Source: Dickeya lacustris (GTDB taxonomy: Bacteria > Pseudomonadota > Gammaproteobacteria > Enterobacterales > Enterobacteriaceae). From it: a DNA stretch of 64,000 nt. Made by a program: the position numbers and the translations under genes. The notes below the pieces were generated by a model. That model was given only the letters and a program-made list of their open reading frames with translations. It was not told the origin of the DNA and searched no databases. The DNA lies in the NCBI RefSeq assembly GCF_029635795.1, contig NZ_CP114280.1, positions 496,001 through 560,000 on the forward strand. Reading direction: 5' to 3'. Shown piece by piece: positions 19,633-33,033 of the stretch (position 1 is its first letter; the number at the start of each line of letters is the position of its first letter).

Positions 19633-20415
19633 TCGAACTGTTATTCCCCGGCTGGTTGGCCGGTGTTTTTTTGGCAATGGCCGCAGGCCCGTTAGGATCG
19701 TTTGTAGTATGGCGGCGCATGTCCTATTTTGGCGATACCCTTGCACATGCTTCACTATTGGGTGTTGCATTGGGGTTATTGTTAGATATCAATCTCTTTT
19801 ATGCCGTCATCCTCGTCACTCTGCTGCTAGCCGGTGGGTTAGTCTGGCTAGAGCGGCGACCGGGCCTGGCGATTGATACCTTACTCGGCATTATGGCGCA
19901 CAGCGCACTGTCACTCGGTTTAGTGGTCGTTAGCCTGATGAATAATGTGCGGGTGGATTTGATGGCCTACCTGTTCGGTGATTTATTAGCGGTCACGTCG
20001 GACGATTTATGGATTATCGGCCCAGGCGTCATGGTCGTGATTCTGGTGCTGTGCTGGCAATGGCGCGCCTTGCTCTCAATGACCATCAGCCCCGAAATTA
20101 GCGCATGTTGATGGCGTATCCGTCGCCAGAACCAAATTGCTACTGATGCTGGTCACAGCGCTGACTATCGGGTTATCCATGAAATTTGTCGGGGCGCTGA
20201 TTATCACCTCACTGCTGATTATTCCCGCCGCCACCGCCCGCCGATTTGCCAAAACACCTGAGCATATGGCAGTCCGAGCCGTAGCTGTCGGCATTCTTGC
20301 CATTACCGGCGGATTGGCTTTTTCCGCAAGCGCCAATACCCCGGCAGGCCCGTCGGTGGTACTGTGCGCGTCGCTGTTGTTTCTTATCAGCTTACTGAAA
20401 AAACCCGCCGCATGA
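19629..20415 (+). CDS. znuB: Zinc ABC transporter permease ZnuB (frameshifted)
   Basis: The zinc-transport permease. The first part runs from [12 protein letters not shown] to SMTISPE, then meets a stop at 20109-20111. The remainder ([27 protein letters not shown] to KKPAA) is one frame over and ends at 20415. The E. coli protein reads P-D-L-A-F-V-D-G here. Removing one A from the AAA at 20095-20097 gives P-E-L-A-H-V-D-G and a full-length protein of about 261 residues. A homopolymer sequencing error is the simplest cause; if real, zinc uptake through ZnuABC would be lost. Confidence 0.93.
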
Positions 20416-20471
20416 CCCGGTTTTGGGCAATTTACCCTCGCCCATTCGCCCAAAAGACCGGGCGATAATGC

Positions 20472-21476
20472 CTACGCCTCTCGCGTCAGGCCAAAATGCC
20501 GGTAGGCGTGCTGAGTAGCGATACGCCCACGCGGCGTTCGCTGCAAAAAGCCCTGCTGGATAAGATAAGGCTCCAGCACATCTTCGATAGTCTCACGCTC
20601 TTCGCCAATTGCAGCGGCAAGATTATCGAGCCCGACGGGGCCGCCCATGAATTTATCGATCACCGCAAGCAGCAACTTGCGATCCATATAATCAAAGCCT
20701 TCGCTGTCTACCGCCAGCATGTCCAACGCTTGCATCGCCACCACACCCGTAATAGTGCCGTCCGATTTCACCTCAGAGAAATCCCTGACTCGGCGCAACA
20801 ACCGGTTAGCAATACGCGGCGTCCCGCGCGAACGTTTCGCCACCTCCAGCGCCCCGTCTTCCGTCATCTCCAACCCCAGACAATGGGCGCTACGCTGGAC
20901 AATGTGCTGTAAATCCGCAACCTGATAAAACTCAAGCCGTTGCACAATGCCAAAACGATCGCGCAATGGCGACGTTAATGACCCGGCGCGCGTCGTTGCG
21001 CCGATTAATGTAAAGGGGGGCAAATCCAGTTTGATAGAACGCGCGGCCGGGCCTTCACCAATCATGATATCCAGTTGGTAGTCCTCCATCGCGGGATAGA
21101 GCACCTCCTCTACGACGGGGGACAAGCGATGGATTTCATCAATAAACAGCACGTCATGCGGCTCAAGATTGGTGAGTAAAGCCGCCAAATCGCCGGCTTT
21201 TTCCAGTACGGGCCCGGATGTCGTGCGTAAATTAACCCCCAGTTCATTAGCAACGATGTTCGCCAGCGTGGTTTTACCAAGACCCGGTGGGCCAAATATC
21301 AATAGATGATCAAGCGCATCGCCACGCTTACGGGCAGCCTCGATAAAGATCTCCATCTGTTCACGCACCACGGGCTGGCCGACATATTCCGCCAGCAGCT
21401 TAGGGCGAATGGCGCGATCCAGCATCTCTTCTTCACCAACAGACGTTGGCGCAATCAGACGATCGGCTTCTATCAT
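20472..21476 (-). CDS. ruvB: Holliday junction branch migration helicase RuvB
   Basis: 334 residues, normal length. AAA+ ATPase with Walker [10 protein letters not shown], Walker [10 protein letters not shown], sensor 1 GATTRAG, and a C-terminal winged-helix DNA-binding domain ([17 protein letters not shown]). It drives branch migration with RuvA. The gap to ruvA is 7 bp. Confidence 0.97.
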   Translation of the reverse strand: MIEADRLIAPTSVGEEEMLDRAIRPKLLAEYVGQPVVREQMEIFIEAARKRGDALDHLLIFGPPGLGKTTLANIVANELGVNLRTTSGPVLEKAGDLAALLTNLEPHDVLFIDEIHRLSPVVEEVLYPAMEDYQLDIMIGEGPAARSIKLDLPPFTLIGATTRAGSLTSPLRDRFGIVQRLEFYQVADLQHIVQRSAHCLGLEMTEDGALEVAKRSRGTPRIANRLLRRVRDFSEVKSDGTITGVVAMQALDMLAVDSEGFDYMDRKLLLAVIDKFMGGPVGLDNLAAAIGEERETIEDVLEPYLIQQGFLQRTPRGRIATQHAYRHFGLTREA

Positions 21477-21483
21477 GGCTACC

Positions 21484-22102
21484 TCACAGCGCCGCGCGCA
21501 GCGCTTCTCTGATCAACGTTTCGCAATCCGCACCCGGGCGGGCTATTTTGCCAATCATCCGGCTGGCCTCCTGCGGCTTATAGCCCAGCGCCACCAAATG
21601 CAGCTTCGGCCTCAGCCTGCGGGTCTATTTCTGGCGCTGATGAACCCGGCACAGCTGGCAGGGATATGTCACTCGTCGCGTTGAATAAATCGCCATTCAG
21701 CCCCTTAAAGCGGTCTTTCATCTCCACCACCAGGCGCTCTGCGGTTTTTTTACCGACGCCCGGCAATTTGACCAATGCACCAATCTCCTGACGCTCTACC
21801 GCGCTGACAAATTGTTGCGCTGACATGCCGGATAAAATAGCCAGCGCCAGTTTGGGGCCAACGCCATTAACCTTGATAAGCTCACGAAACAGCGAACGCT
21901 CCTGCTTGTTATTAAAACCAAACAGCAGTTGCGCATCTTCGCGCACCACAAAATGGGTAAAAACCACGGTTTCCTGCCCCAGCTCAGGCAGCTCATAAAA
22001 GCAGGTCATTGGCATATGCACTTCATATCCCACACCACCCGCCTCTATCAATACCAGCGGCGGCTGCTTTTCCAGAACACTGCCTCTAAGACGACCAATC
22101 AC
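21484..22102 (-). CDS. ruvA: Holliday junction branch migration protein RuvA (frameshifted near C-terminus)
   Basis: RuvA binds four-way junctions and loads RuvB. The frame from MIGRLRGSV is intact through the OB-fold and helix-hairpin-helix domains ([26 protein letters not shown]) up to about residue 170, then runs into AFGGAGL and a stop at 21578. Removing one A from the plus-strand AAA at 21596-21598 restores [15 protein letters not shown] and ends at [10 protein letters not shown] with a stop at 21484-21486, the normal RuvA end. The lost part is the RuvB-binding domain. Probably a homopolymer error. Confidence 0.93.
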
Positions 22103-22340
22103 GTGATGTTTTCCTTATTTTGCCTGAACTGAACCGCCATAGCTTATAACACAAAACCATGGACGGATACAGAAAAGCTGGATGCATATCCAGATGTATG
22201 CACCACGCTTATCCGTCGGCAATAGTCTGCAATATCTGCAATAAATGTGCGGAGGGTGGCGGTTCCCTCTGCCAACCGGCCAGCCAGCAGAGGGGGAAGC
22301 AAGACGAGTGCGATAACGATAACCGCATAGCGTATGTCAG

Positions 22341-23369
22341 CTAGCTAGAGAGGGTTAATGCGTCGTAATTCTTCCAGCGGTAATTGCACAGTGAGATAAC
22401 CCAGCAAGCGATAAATAACGCCACAACATAAAATCCGGCATTTCCCAACTGCGCATTAAACCCTTCGACGATTTGCCAAAGCCCGGTGTGCAAATCGAGT
22501 TTATCCGCCAGCAATCCCAGTGCCTCCATCCCCCCGATAAACATGGCGACCACCACAGAGGTCGCTGTAATCGTCATATTGTAGTAGAGCTTGCGTTGCG
22601 GTTTGCTGAATGCCCAGCCGTAGGCTCCAACCATCAGGACGTTGTCTAACGTATCGATAAGCGCCATGGCACAGGTAAACAGCGCCGGGAACATCATGAT
22701 AGACCAGATAGACATTCCCTGAGTGGCGCCCGCCGCAGATATCCCAAGAACGCCAATCTCGGTCGCCGTGTCAAAACCCAGACCAAACAGCAGGCCCACC
22801 AGATACATATGCCAGCTTTTATCCACCAGACGAAACGTGGAGCGAAACAGCCTCCCCATCAGCCCTGTAGCCGGTAGTGCGTCAACCTCCGCCAGACGGC
22901 CACCATTCCCTTGTTTAAACTGCCTGAATGTTCGCCAGATACCGCGCAGAATGACTAAATTCACCAGCGCCATCAGCAATAAAAAACTGGCAGAGACCGT
23001 CGTCCCAATCACGCTACCGACTTCATGGAACCACAGCATGTCATCCTGTAATGCCGCTGCTGTCGCCGCCAACCCTAATGAGGCCAGAATAACAATGGTA
23101 GAGTGCCCAAGAGAAAACCAGCCGCCAACACCCAGTGGGCGTTTACCTTGTTGCATCATTTTGCGCGTAACATTATCAATTGCAGCGATGTGATCGGCAT
23201 CAACGGCGTGGCGCAACCCATAGCACCAGGCCAATAAGCTCGTTGCCATTAGTGCGGCATTGTCATGAAACATCAGCCAGGCCACTGCCCAGACCACTAT
23301 ATTCATGACCACCAGCCCCCCCAACACCACGATGGCGCGCGGGTTATCTCTGACAAGAGAAGACAGCAT
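22341..23369 (-). CDS. High-affinity nickel/cobalt permease (NiCoT, HoxN/NixA family)
   Basis: About 342 residues with eight predicted membrane helices. NiCoT signatures are present: RHAVDADHIAAIDN (the H-x4-D-H metal motif in helix II), LGHSTIV, and GLGFDTATEIG. It imports Ni(II), possibly Co(II), for hydrogenase or urease. The ATG at 23369 is chosen because AGAGG lies 7 bp upstream; an ATG at 23375 overlaps that site, and the upstream open frame would run through the NikR-like operator. It occupies the ruvA-ruvC gap held by yebB in E. coli, so it is an insertion into conserved order. Bases 22103-22340 downstream hold nothing I recognise. Confidence 0.88.
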   Translation of the reverse strand: MLSSLVRDNPRAIVVLGGLVVMNIVVWAVAWLMFHDNAALMATSLLAWCYGLRHAVDADHIAAIDNVTRKMMQQGKRPLGVGGWFSLGHSTIVILASLGLAATAAALQDDMLWFHEVGSVIGTTVSASFLLLMALVNLVILRGIWRTFRQFKQGNGGRLAEVDALPATGLMGRLFRSTFRLVDKSWHMYLVGLLFGLGFDTATEIGVLGISAAGATQGMSIWSIMMFPALFTCAMALIDTLDNVLMVGAYGWAFSKPQRKLYYNMTITATSVVVAMFIGGMEALGLLADKLDLHTGLWQIVEGFNAQLGNAGFYVVALFIACWVISLCNYRWKNYDALTLSS

Positions 23370-23421
23370 ATTCATACCTCTATCAAACCGGCGGAGCATC
23401 GCCGTCGGGTAAATATTGCGG

Positions 23422-23448
23422 GTATGATATTTTATAAATTCTTCATAC
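23422..23448. promoter_or_regulatory. NikR-like operator upstream of the nickel permease
   Basis: GTATGA (23422-23427) and TCATAC (23443-23448) are exact NikR half-sites separated by 15 bp. The known E. coli operator has a 16 bp spacer. The AT-rich spacer and the position about 55 bp upstream of a nickel permease support a functional site. Confidence 0.65.
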
Positions 23449-23619
23449 TGCGCCGTATTATCGCAGATCAAAAAAGAGAGGGGCGACGTGTTACGCTGAA
23501 TGGGCCAGATAAGCAGCCTGCGGCCTACTTATCTGGCAGATGGCAAGCGGGGCATCGAAGACCATCACAGCTAGCGCAGCACACCGCCACGCTTTCGGCC
23601 ACGGGTCATGACATAATAT

Positions 23620-24141
23620 TTAACGGATACGGCCGCGAGCCAGCGTGAGCTTATCGTCACTGATGCGCGAAAAGTTCTGGCTAAAGTGGCAATGGGTAAT
23701 CGCGATAGCCAGCGCATCGGCGGCATCGGCTTGCGGGCTGGCTGGCAACTTCAGCAATGTTTTCACCATATGCTGCACCTGGCTTTTTTCAGCGGCCCCC
23801 GTGCCCACCACCGTCTGCTTCACTTGTCGTGCCGCATACTCAAACACCGGGAGAGACTGATTGACGGCAGCGACAATGGCCGCCCCGCGAGCCTGCCCCA
23901 GCTTCAGTGCTGAGTCGGCGTTGCGCGCCATAAAAACCTGCTCGATAGCGAAATAGTCCGGCTGAAACTGCGTAATAATTTCACTGACGCCAGCATAAAT
24001 CAGCTTCAGCCGGGAGGGCAAATCATCCACTACAGTACGGATACAACCGCTGCCTAAATAACTGATTTGCCTGCCCTGCTGACGCACAATACCGTAACCG
24101 GTAACACGAGAGCCGGGGTCGATACCGAGAATGATGCTCAT
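23620..24141 (-). CDS. ruvC: Crossover junction endodeoxyribonuclease RuvC
   Basis: 173 residues, normal length. It resolves Holliday junctions. The RNase H-like fold has Asp8 in GIDPGSR, Glu67 in FAIEQVF, and the C-terminal acidic pair in [15 protein letters not shown]. yebC lies immediately upstream (41 bp), as in E. coli. Confidence 0.96.
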   Translation of the reverse strand: MSIILGIDPGSRVTGYGIVRQQGRQISYLGSGCIRTVVDDLPSRLKLIYAGVSEIITQFQPDYFAIEQVFMARNADSALKLGQARGAAIVAAVNQSLPVFEYAARQVKQTVVGTGAAEKSQVQHMVKTLLKLPASPQADAADALAIAITHCHFSQNFSRISDDKLTLARGRIR

Positions 24142-24181
24142 CTATCGCCCCCGCTCTGCGGCCTGACCGGCAGTAAGGCCA

Positions 24182-24925
24182 TTACAGTAATGCTGCCACC
24201 TCGTCGGAGATCTCACCATTATGGTAAACCTCCTGCACGTCATCGCAGTCTTCCAGCATGTCAATCAAGCGCATCAGCTTCGGTGCGGTTTCAGCGTCCA
24301 TATCAGCTTTCGTAGACGGAATCATTGAAACTTCAGCGGATTCCGCCACCAGACCGGCTGCATCCAGCGCGTCTTTTACCTGACCGAAGCTTTCCCACGG
24401 CGTAAACACGTCGATCGCGCCGTCGTCATAGCTCACCACATCATCGGCACCGGCTTCCAGCGCGGCGTCCATCACACTGTCTTCATCAAGGCCGGGAGCG
24501 TAAGAGATCACCCCTTTTTTGGTAAACAGGTAAGAGACCGAGCCATCCGTGCCAAGATTACCGCCACACTTGGTAAAAGCATGACGCACTTCGGACACGG
24601 TGCGGTTACGGTTATCACTCAGACACTCCACCATCACCGCTGTACCACCAGGGCCATAACCTTCATAAATGATGGTTTCCATGTTGGCATCGTCATCGCC
24701 GCCCACACCGCGAGCAATCGCGCGGTTTAGCGTGTCACGCGTCATGTTGTTAGACAGCGCCTTATCAATGGCGGCACGCAAGCGAGGGTTAGAGCCAGGG
24801 TCGCCGCCGCCCAGACGGGCAGCCGTCACGAGTTCACGGATGATCTTGGTGAAAATTTTACCGCGTTTGGCATCCTGTGCCGCTTTACGGTGCTTAGTGT
24901 TGGCCCACTTACTATGACCTGCCAT
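24182..24925 (-). CDS. yebC: YebC/TACO1 family protein
   Basis: 247 residues starting [23 protein letters not shown], the family signature. The C-terminal domains are acidic and lack catalytic motifs. Members act as translation or transcription factors; recent work on the family links them to relief of ribosome stalling at polyproline, which is general knowledge and not visible here. It precedes ruvC and follows nudB as in E. coli. Confidence 0.95.
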   Translation of the reverse strand: MAGHSKWANTKHRKAAQDAKRGKIFTKIIRELVTAARLGGGDPGSNPRLRAAIDKALSNNMTRDTLNRAIARGVGGDDDANMETIIYEGYGPGGTAVMVECLSDNRNRTVSEVRHAFTKCGGNLGTDGSVSYLFTKKGVISYAPGLDEDSVMDAALEAGADDVVSYDDGAIDVFTPWESFGQVKDALDAAGLVAESAEVSMIPSTKADMDAETAPKLMRLIDMLEDCDDVQEVYHNGEISDEVAALL

Positions 24926-25015
24926 AAAAATCTCCGAAAAAAGCCTGTTATCCCTGACTTGACCGAACCACAGAGAAAATCAGTGGTTCGATAACAACCA
25001 TCAGGGGCAGGCTGG

Positions 25016-25450
25016 TCAAATAACAAATTCCTCAATCGCTTGCCGGTTGCTCCAGGATTTGGTCAACCGCGCGGCAGCAGGCGCATCCAGCCATTGATAG
25101 GCGAGATGCTCACTGATGTCTACCGGCCGCTCATCAGGTAGCGCCAGACAAAACCAGTGCTCCAGATTATGCGTCACGCCAGGGGCATAGCGACGTCTTA
25201 AATGAGCAAAAAGCTCGAATTCCACACTGCGATGACAGTCAACCAGCGTCAACGCCTCAGCGGCGATGTCGATGTTAACCTCTTCTTTCACCTCACGCTG
25301 TGCGGCACATCGCGCGCTTTCATCCGCTTCCAGACTGCCAGTCACTGACTGCCAGAAGTCAGGATCATCACGTCGCTGAAGCATCAGCACCCGCCCGGTA
25401 CGACGGGCATAGATAACCACCAGAACCGAGACGGGGCGCTTATAGTTCAT
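25016..25450 (-). CDS. nudB: Dihydroneopterin triphosphate diphosphatase
   Basis: 144 residues from MNYKRPVSVLVVIYARRTG. Nudix hydrolase that removes pyrophosphate from dihydroneopterin triphosphate in folate synthesis. The Nudix box reads GSLEADESARCAAQREVKEEV. The frame is open upstream into aspS, but the ATG at 25450 aligns with the family and lies 1 bp past the aspS stop. Confidence 0.94.
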   Translation of the reverse strand: MNYKRPVSVLVVIYARRTGRVLMLQRRDDPDFWQSVTGSLEADESARCAAQREVKEEVNIDIAAEALTLVDCHRSVEFELFAHLRRRYAPGVTHNLEHWFCLALPDERPVDISEHLAYQWLDAPAAARLTKSWSNRQAIEEFVI

Positions 25451-25451
25451 G

Positions 25452-27243
25452 TTACTGATTCTCTGCGTCCTGAGCGGCTTTACCTTTCCCGACCACCGCG
25501 ATAGACAGCTCATCAAGCGCTGACGGGTTGGCAAAACTCGGTGCTTCAGTCATCAGGCAGGCAGCCGCAGTGGTTTTCGGGAACGCAATCACATCGCGAA
25601 TGTTGTCAGTGCCGGTCAGCAACATCACCAGACGATCAAGCCCGAATGCCAGGCCGGCGTGCGGCGGCGTGCCAAATTTCAGGGCATCCAGTAAGAAGCC
25701 GAACTTCTCACGCTGCTGCTGTTCATCGATACCGAGAATACGGAATACCGTCTGCTGCATCTCACCGTTGTGGATACGCACGGAACCACCGCCAACTTCG
25801 TAACCGTTCAGCACCATGTCGTAAGCATTCGCAATCGCCGCTGTCGGGTTTGCCTCAAGTTCGGCGGGCGACATATCACGCGGTGCGGTAAACGGATGAT
25901 GCATCGCCGCCAATCCGCCTTCACCGTCTTCCTCAAACATCGGGAAGTCGATAACCCACAGCGGCTGCCAGCTGTTCTCGTTGGTGATTTTCAGGTCACG
26001 ACCCAATTTCAGACGCAGCGCACCCAGCGCATCCGTCACCACTTTGGCGCTATCCGCACCGAAGAACAGAATATCGCCATCTTGTGCGGCAGTACGTATC
26101 CAGCAAGGCGGCCAGAATACCGTCGTTCAGGAACTTGGCCACCGGACTCTGGACACCTTCAAGCCCGTTAGCCTTCTCGTTAACCTTGATGTAAGCCAGC
26201 CCTTTCGCACCGTAGATTTCGATAAACTTGGCGTATTCATCTATCTGTTTACGGCTCAGTTGCGCGCCGCCGGGAACGCGAATCGCCGCAACACGGCCTT
26301 TCGGATCATTAGCCGGGCCGGAAAAGACTTTGAAATCGATATCTTTAAGCACATCAGCGACGTCAACCAGCTCCAGCGGGTTACGCAGGTCAGGTTTGTC
26401 TGAACCGAAACGGCGCATCGCCTCAGCAAAGGTCATGATAGGGAAATCGCCCAAGTCCACGCCTTTAACGTCAAGCCACAGCTCACGCACCAGTTTTTCC
26501 ATCACTTCACGCACCTGCGGTGCAGTCATGAAAGAGGTTTCAACGTCTATCTGGGTGAACTCAGGCTGGCGATCGGCGCGCAAGTCTTCATCACGAAAAC
26601 ACTTAACGATTTGATAATAGCGATCAAAACCAGACATCATCAGCAACTGCTTAAACAGCTGCGGTGACTGCGGCAGCGCATAAAACTTGCCTTTGTGTAC
26701 GCGGCTCGGCACCAGATAATCACGCGCGCCTTCTGGCGTCGCTTTGGTCAGCATCGGGGTTTCAATGTCCAGAAAGCCGTGGCTGTCCATAAAACGACGC
26801 ACAAAACTGGTAATACGGGCACGGGTTTTCAGGCGCTGGGCCATGTCCGGGCGACGCAAATCAAGATAGCGGTATTTCAGCCGCGCTTCTTCACTGTTGT
26901 TCTGGTTGGAATCCAGCGGCAGCGGCTCTGAGCGGTTAATGATAGTCAGCGAGGTGGCCAACACTTCCACTTCACCGGTCGCCATTTCTTTGTTGATTTG
27001 GTTATCTGGGCGAGCACGCACTACGCCGGTCAATTGAATGCAGAATTCGTTACGCAATTCAGACGCCAGCGTAAAAGCGTCTTGTCTGTCCGGGTCAAAG
27101 AACACCTGAACCAGCCCTTCGCGATCGCGCATATCAATAAAAATCAACCCACCCAGATCGCGACGGCGATTAACCCAACCGCACAACGTGACTTCCCGAC
27201 CCACATGGGACGCATTCAACAACCCGCAATATTCAGTACGCAT
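25452..27243 (-). CDS. aspS: Aspartyl-tRNA synthetase (frameshifted in this sequence)
   Basis: Class II synthetase charging tRNA-Asp. The frame runs from [18 protein letters not shown] through the anticodon-binding OB domain and motif 2 ([18 protein letters not shown]) to [11 protein letters not shown] and a stop at 26050. The remainder ([17 protein letters not shown] to motif 3, [15 protein letters not shown]) lies one frame over and ends at 25452. Reading GATCGTACTGCC instead of GATACGTACTGCC near 26097 restores [12 protein letters not shown] and a protein of about 596 residues. Because aspS is essential, a sequencing error is by far the likeliest cause. Confidence 0.96.
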
Positions 27244-27604
27244 TACGATGTCCTTTTACACCGCCGCCAGTGCCCTGCGTCGCCTTTTTACACGTGACGG
27301 CACAGGCTTAAGAGCTGGTCGGCATGGTTTTTCTGGATTACAGTCCAATGAAAAAAGGGGGGCATTATAAAGGAATTTCCCCTTTTCGATAAGTACGATG
27401 GTAGCGGTCTGCGCGCTGGCCCGCACACTCTTTTTTGCTTTTTCACACCCGTTTGCCTGCCAGTTGCACAATTGCAAGGTATTATGCTACAGCCTTGTTA
27501 CATCCCGGCGATATTCGCCACAGCGGCGGCAGCATACACAGAGCGCCCTATTCTCAACGCGCATCGGTACGCTTATCTGACAACACACTCAAGATGAAGG
27601 GATT

Positions 27605-28417
27605 ATGTATATCGGTTTACCGCAGTGGCAACACCCTGGCTGGCATCGGCTAGGGCTGCGCGATCTGGCAGACTACGCGCGCTATTTCAACTGCGTGGAA
27701 GGCAATACCACGTTCTATGCGTTACCTTCAGCAGAGTCGGTACTGCGCTGGCGCGACATGACCGATGACCACTTTCGTTTTTGTTTTAAATTTCCGTCGG
27801 CAATCAGCCATCAAGCCGGTTTGCAACATTGCCAGTCGCAAGTTGCTGAATTTTTCCGTTGTCTGGAGCCGTTAACCCAACGCCTTGGTCAGTTATGGCT
27901 GCAATTGCCCGCTGCATTCGGGCCTGAGCAATTGACCACGCTCTGGTCGTTTATCGACGCACTGCCACATGGTTTCTGTTACGGCGTCGAAGTGCGCCAC
28001 CCGCTTTTTTTCGCCAAAGGCGAAGAGGAGCTCAGGCTTAATCAAGGTCTGCACCAGCGTGGACTCAACCGCGTGATAATGGACAGTCGCCCGGTTCACC
28101 ATGCTGAACCAACCAGCGATGTAATACGGGACGCACAGCGTAAAAAACCTCGGGTTCCTCTGCATGTGGTGCGCACAGCGGATGCGCCGCTAGTGCGTTT
28201 TATCGGCAATGAAGACCCAGAAGACAATGTGCGCTGGTTCATGCCTTGGGTCAATAAACTGGCGGACTGGCAAGCGCATTCACCTTATTTGTTTATCCAT
28301 ACCGCAGGCACTGCCAGTGCGCCGACGCTGGTGCAACGCATTTGGCCACACCTGCAAGCCGTAATAAACACGCTGCCACCCGGCCCCGATTGGCCGGAAC
28401 AAACTGCGCTGTTTTAA
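27605..28417 (+). CDS. yecE: DUF72 family protein YecE
   Basis: 270 residues of the DUF72 family, a TIM-barrel-like fold of unknown activity. Family features include IGLPQWQHPGWH at the start, NTTFYALP, FKFPSAISH, and the C-terminal HTAGTASAP. It is divergent from aspS across a 360 bp gap. That gap contains an inverted AAAAGGGG/CCCCTTTT pair near 27352-27383 that may be part of the aspS leader. Confidence 0.88.
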   Translation: MYIGLPQWQHPGWHRLGLRDLADYARYFNCVEGNTTFYALPSAESVLRWRDMTDDHFRFCFKFPSAISHQAGLQHCQSQVAEFFRCLEPLTQRLGQLWLQLPAAFGPEQLTTLWSFIDALPHGFCYGVEVRHPLFFAKGEEELRLNQGLHQRGLNRVIMDSRPVHHAEPTSDVIRDAQRKKPRVPLHVVRTADAPLVRFIGNEDPEDNVRWFMPWVNKLADWQAHSPYLFIHTAGTASAPTLVQRIWPHLQAVINTLPPGPDWPEQTALF

Positions 28418-28564
28418 ACCTCATGGCTATAACTGGCTCCATTATCTACGTAATTTCCCTTACACTATAAGTCAAACACATGGCGGGCGGCTTGCGAGCC
28501 GCTCGCTGACGACAGGCTGGCGGTGATAGCTACCGCCGCTTCTGGTCAGGCAATGGAGTAAAAA

Positions 28565-30794
<2,230 letters not shown>

Positions 30795-30876
30795 TCGCGC
30801 CTGCGGGGTAAGCACAACCACATCGGCCAGCCGATCTGGACGCGCGCCCCGCAGCACCACACCATCAGTTACACCA

Positions 30877-31134
30877 TCAGTTGCGGTTTTTCACAATCAG
30901 GTTGATGGCGGCCTCTTCAGTCATATCTGTATTCTGAATCTCAACGTTGATCTCCTGATTGTTGGTCTCATTGAGCAACGTAGCATTACCGACGGTTTTA
31001 AAATCTCCCGTTATTGCATCCCCTCTTTCTACTTCATAAACGCCTAATAACTTCGCGACGATAAACCCTTCATTAGGATCACGAATAACGACGAAACCAA
31101 TACGATGTTCATGATGCACAACGATTCCGCGCAT
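30877..31134 (-). CDS. Small hypothetical protein, 85 residues
   Basis: Begins MRGIVVHHEHRIGFVVIRDP and ends in a Glu/Asn-rich helix (EEAAINLIVKNRN). AGGA lies about 9 bp before the ATG. The N-terminal half is predicted beta-rich (GFVVIRD, GFIVAKLLGVYEVERGD), like a small SH3 or OB fold. I recognise no family. It sits where E. coli has torY/torZ, between cmoB and cutC. Confidence 0.55.
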   Translation of the reverse strand: MRGIVVHHEHRIGFVVIRDPNEGFIVAKLLGVYEVERGDAITGDFKTVGNATLLNETNNQEINVEIQNTDMTEEAAINLIVKNRN

Positions 31135-31297
31135 AACAGGATTCCTTTTGGCTAATTGGAGTATGCAGGCAGCATATCACCGCTTCAGGGAGTAACCGAT
31201 AAATACATCACTATTCAGCACATTAATCAGCGGCCGATCACATTCATTTTTACGCTACCCGCAGCACGACGGGATTAGCGCTTATCTTGCCTGCGAC

Positions 31298-31334
31298 AAA
31301 AAAAAGCGCCCGTCATGATGACCGAAAACCGGGC
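31298..31334 (-). terminator. Possible cutC terminator
   Basis: On the minus strand GCCCG (31330-31334) and CGGGC (31308-31312) enclose a nested GTCAT/ATGAC hairpin and are followed by GCTTTTTTTT. It lies 40 bp past the cutC stop. Confidence 0.45.
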
Positions 31335-31374
31335 CGGACAGAGACGTGTACCCCTGCGCCGGTGCAGGTGACGG

Positions 31375-32160
31375 TTACGGCATGCGTTGAGAAACCGGCT
31401 GACGGCCTGTGGCTGCCGCCGGGCGAGCCTGACCCAGCGCACTTTTCATGGCCGCGACCACATCGCCATCAACACAATAATGCTGAAATTCATCCATCTC
31501 GGTTTCAGAGCAGAGCGTCACGCCCAATTTGCGATAGCGCATCGGCGAGGGCAACCACTGCCCGGCCGAGGTATGCAATTCCTGAATGCCGCAGGCGCGG
31601 AATTTATGCAGGTTGGTCAAACGCACCCCGGCCCCCGCCATAATAATGGGCCCGCGACTGGAGAGACTCAACTCCCGGAGCAACGTCAGCCCGTTTTCCG
31701 CACTCTGCTGCTGCCCTGATGTCAGAATACGCGCGACGCCAAGGTCAGCCAATTGATCCAGCGCCAGACGGGGGTTAATGCAGAGATCGAACGCACGATG
31801 GAACGTTACCGCCACCCCATCACACCGGGCCATAATCTGACGCATGCGCATTAAATCTATATGCCCTTCTTCATTGAGCACGCCAACCACCAAACCGGGA
31901 AATCCCATTTCCTTAATTTGGTCAATATCATACAACATAGAAGAAAACTCTTGCCGACTGTAGCAAAAATCGCCACCGCGTGGACGCACCATCGGATGCA
32001 CGGCGATAGTGAGACTGTCACGCGCCTGACGTAACACGCCATAACCTGGCGTTAACCCGCCCTCTCGTTGCCCGGCGCACAACTCGACTCTATCTGCTCC
32101 TGCCTGTTGCGCCGTCAGTGCGCAATCCAGGCCATAACAGCAGACCTCCAGTGTTGACAT
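31375..32160 (-). CDS. cutC: CutC family protein
   Basis: 261 residues with a TIM-barrel fold. Signatures are [25 protein letters not shown] at the N-terminus and [14 protein letters not shown]. It was named for copper homeostasis, but a direct role is disputed. It lies between cmoB and yecM as in E. coli minus torYZ. The 300 bp from 32161 to 32460 hold no gene I recognise. Confidence 0.93.
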   Translation of the reverse strand: MSTLEVCCYGLDCALTAQQAGADRVELCAGQREGGLTPGYGVLRQARDSLTIAVHPMVRPRGGDFCYSRQEFSSMLYDIDQIKEMGFPGLVVGVLNEEGHIDLMRMRQIMARCDGVAVTFHRAFDLCINPRLALDQLADLGVARILTSGQQQSAENGLTLLRELSLSSRGPIIMAGAGVRLTNLHKFRACGIQELHTSAGQWLPSPMRYRKLGVTLCSETEMDEFQHYCVDGDVVAAMKSALGQARPAAATGRQPVSQRMP

Positions 32161-32460
32161 ACTCCCTCCCTAAAACAAGACGCTGATACGGTGGGAAACC
32201 GTAATTTCCCAACCTTAACCGATATTCACCAATATTCGTTTCTGACAACCGCTCTGAACTGGCGTTGGTATCACCCTGATGCGGCAGACAGGCTTACCAG
32301 GTGCAACCTGACAAGTGTTACCGGTTAGATGAACGTTTTATCGCGGGTTACTTTGTAATACTGGCACCCCACTGCGTATTGCGGGGAGAGGCATGTCACA
32401 TCAATCGCAGGATTTGCGCACGGAATATGACACGCCACACAGTTTACGTTTGGCGCGCGG

Positions 32461-33033
32461 TCACTCTGCCTGTGCCTGCTCACTGGCGACAATCTCCTGA
32501 ATTCGATAGGGATGAAATTTGATGGTTAATCGGCCATTCGTCACCGCCAGCGTCGGGTTGGGTAAACGCTCCCCTTCCCCTTGCGGATGACTGAATTTCA
32601 GTTTGACTCCCGGTGTTGTCAATGCCGTATCCGACAGACACGCCAATGCCCGTGGGTGCAACGTCGCCGGGTCGCCCGGTAGCACCAATTCCACATGTTC
32701 CCATCCTTCATGCGGATAGTAACGCTCACCCGGCCACGGCAATTCTACGCAATCAATATGCCAGGGCCCTACCTTCAAGGGGTGATGCAATGTAAACAGG
32801 CAAATCGGCCGCCCGTTAATGGTATTTTCAGACAACAGCTCACCGCATGCCAATAGCGCCTCTCGCCAGCGCTCTGCGGTTTGCTGCTGATGACAACGCA
32901 GTGAAATATGGTCAGCGTCAAACAGGTCAAGCCTCAACTCAAGCAGCTGTGAAAATTGCTCAAGCTCACGCTCAAAACGGGAAAGATCATTGATTAACGC
33001 GTCGGGAAGCACTGCCGGTAATAAAACGGTCAT
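32461..33033 (-). CDS. yecM: YecM family protein (VOC superfamily)
   Basis: 190 residues. The fold is that of the vicinal-oxygen-chelate superfamily, with possible metal-site residues in DLFDADHISLRCHQ, HHPLKVGPWHIDCVELPWPG and HPRALACLSD. The biochemical role is unknown. It is next to argS as in E. coli but divergent across a 540 bp gap. Confidence 0.88.
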   Translation of the reverse strand: MTVLLPAVLPDALINDLSRFERELEQFSQLLELRLDLFDADHISLRCHQQQTAERWREALLACGELLSENTINGRPICLFTLHHPLKVGPWHIDCVELPWPGERYYPHEGWEHVELVLPGDPATLHPRALACLSDTALTTPGVKLKFSHPQGEGERLPNPTLAVTNGRLTIKFHPYRIQEIVASEQAQAE

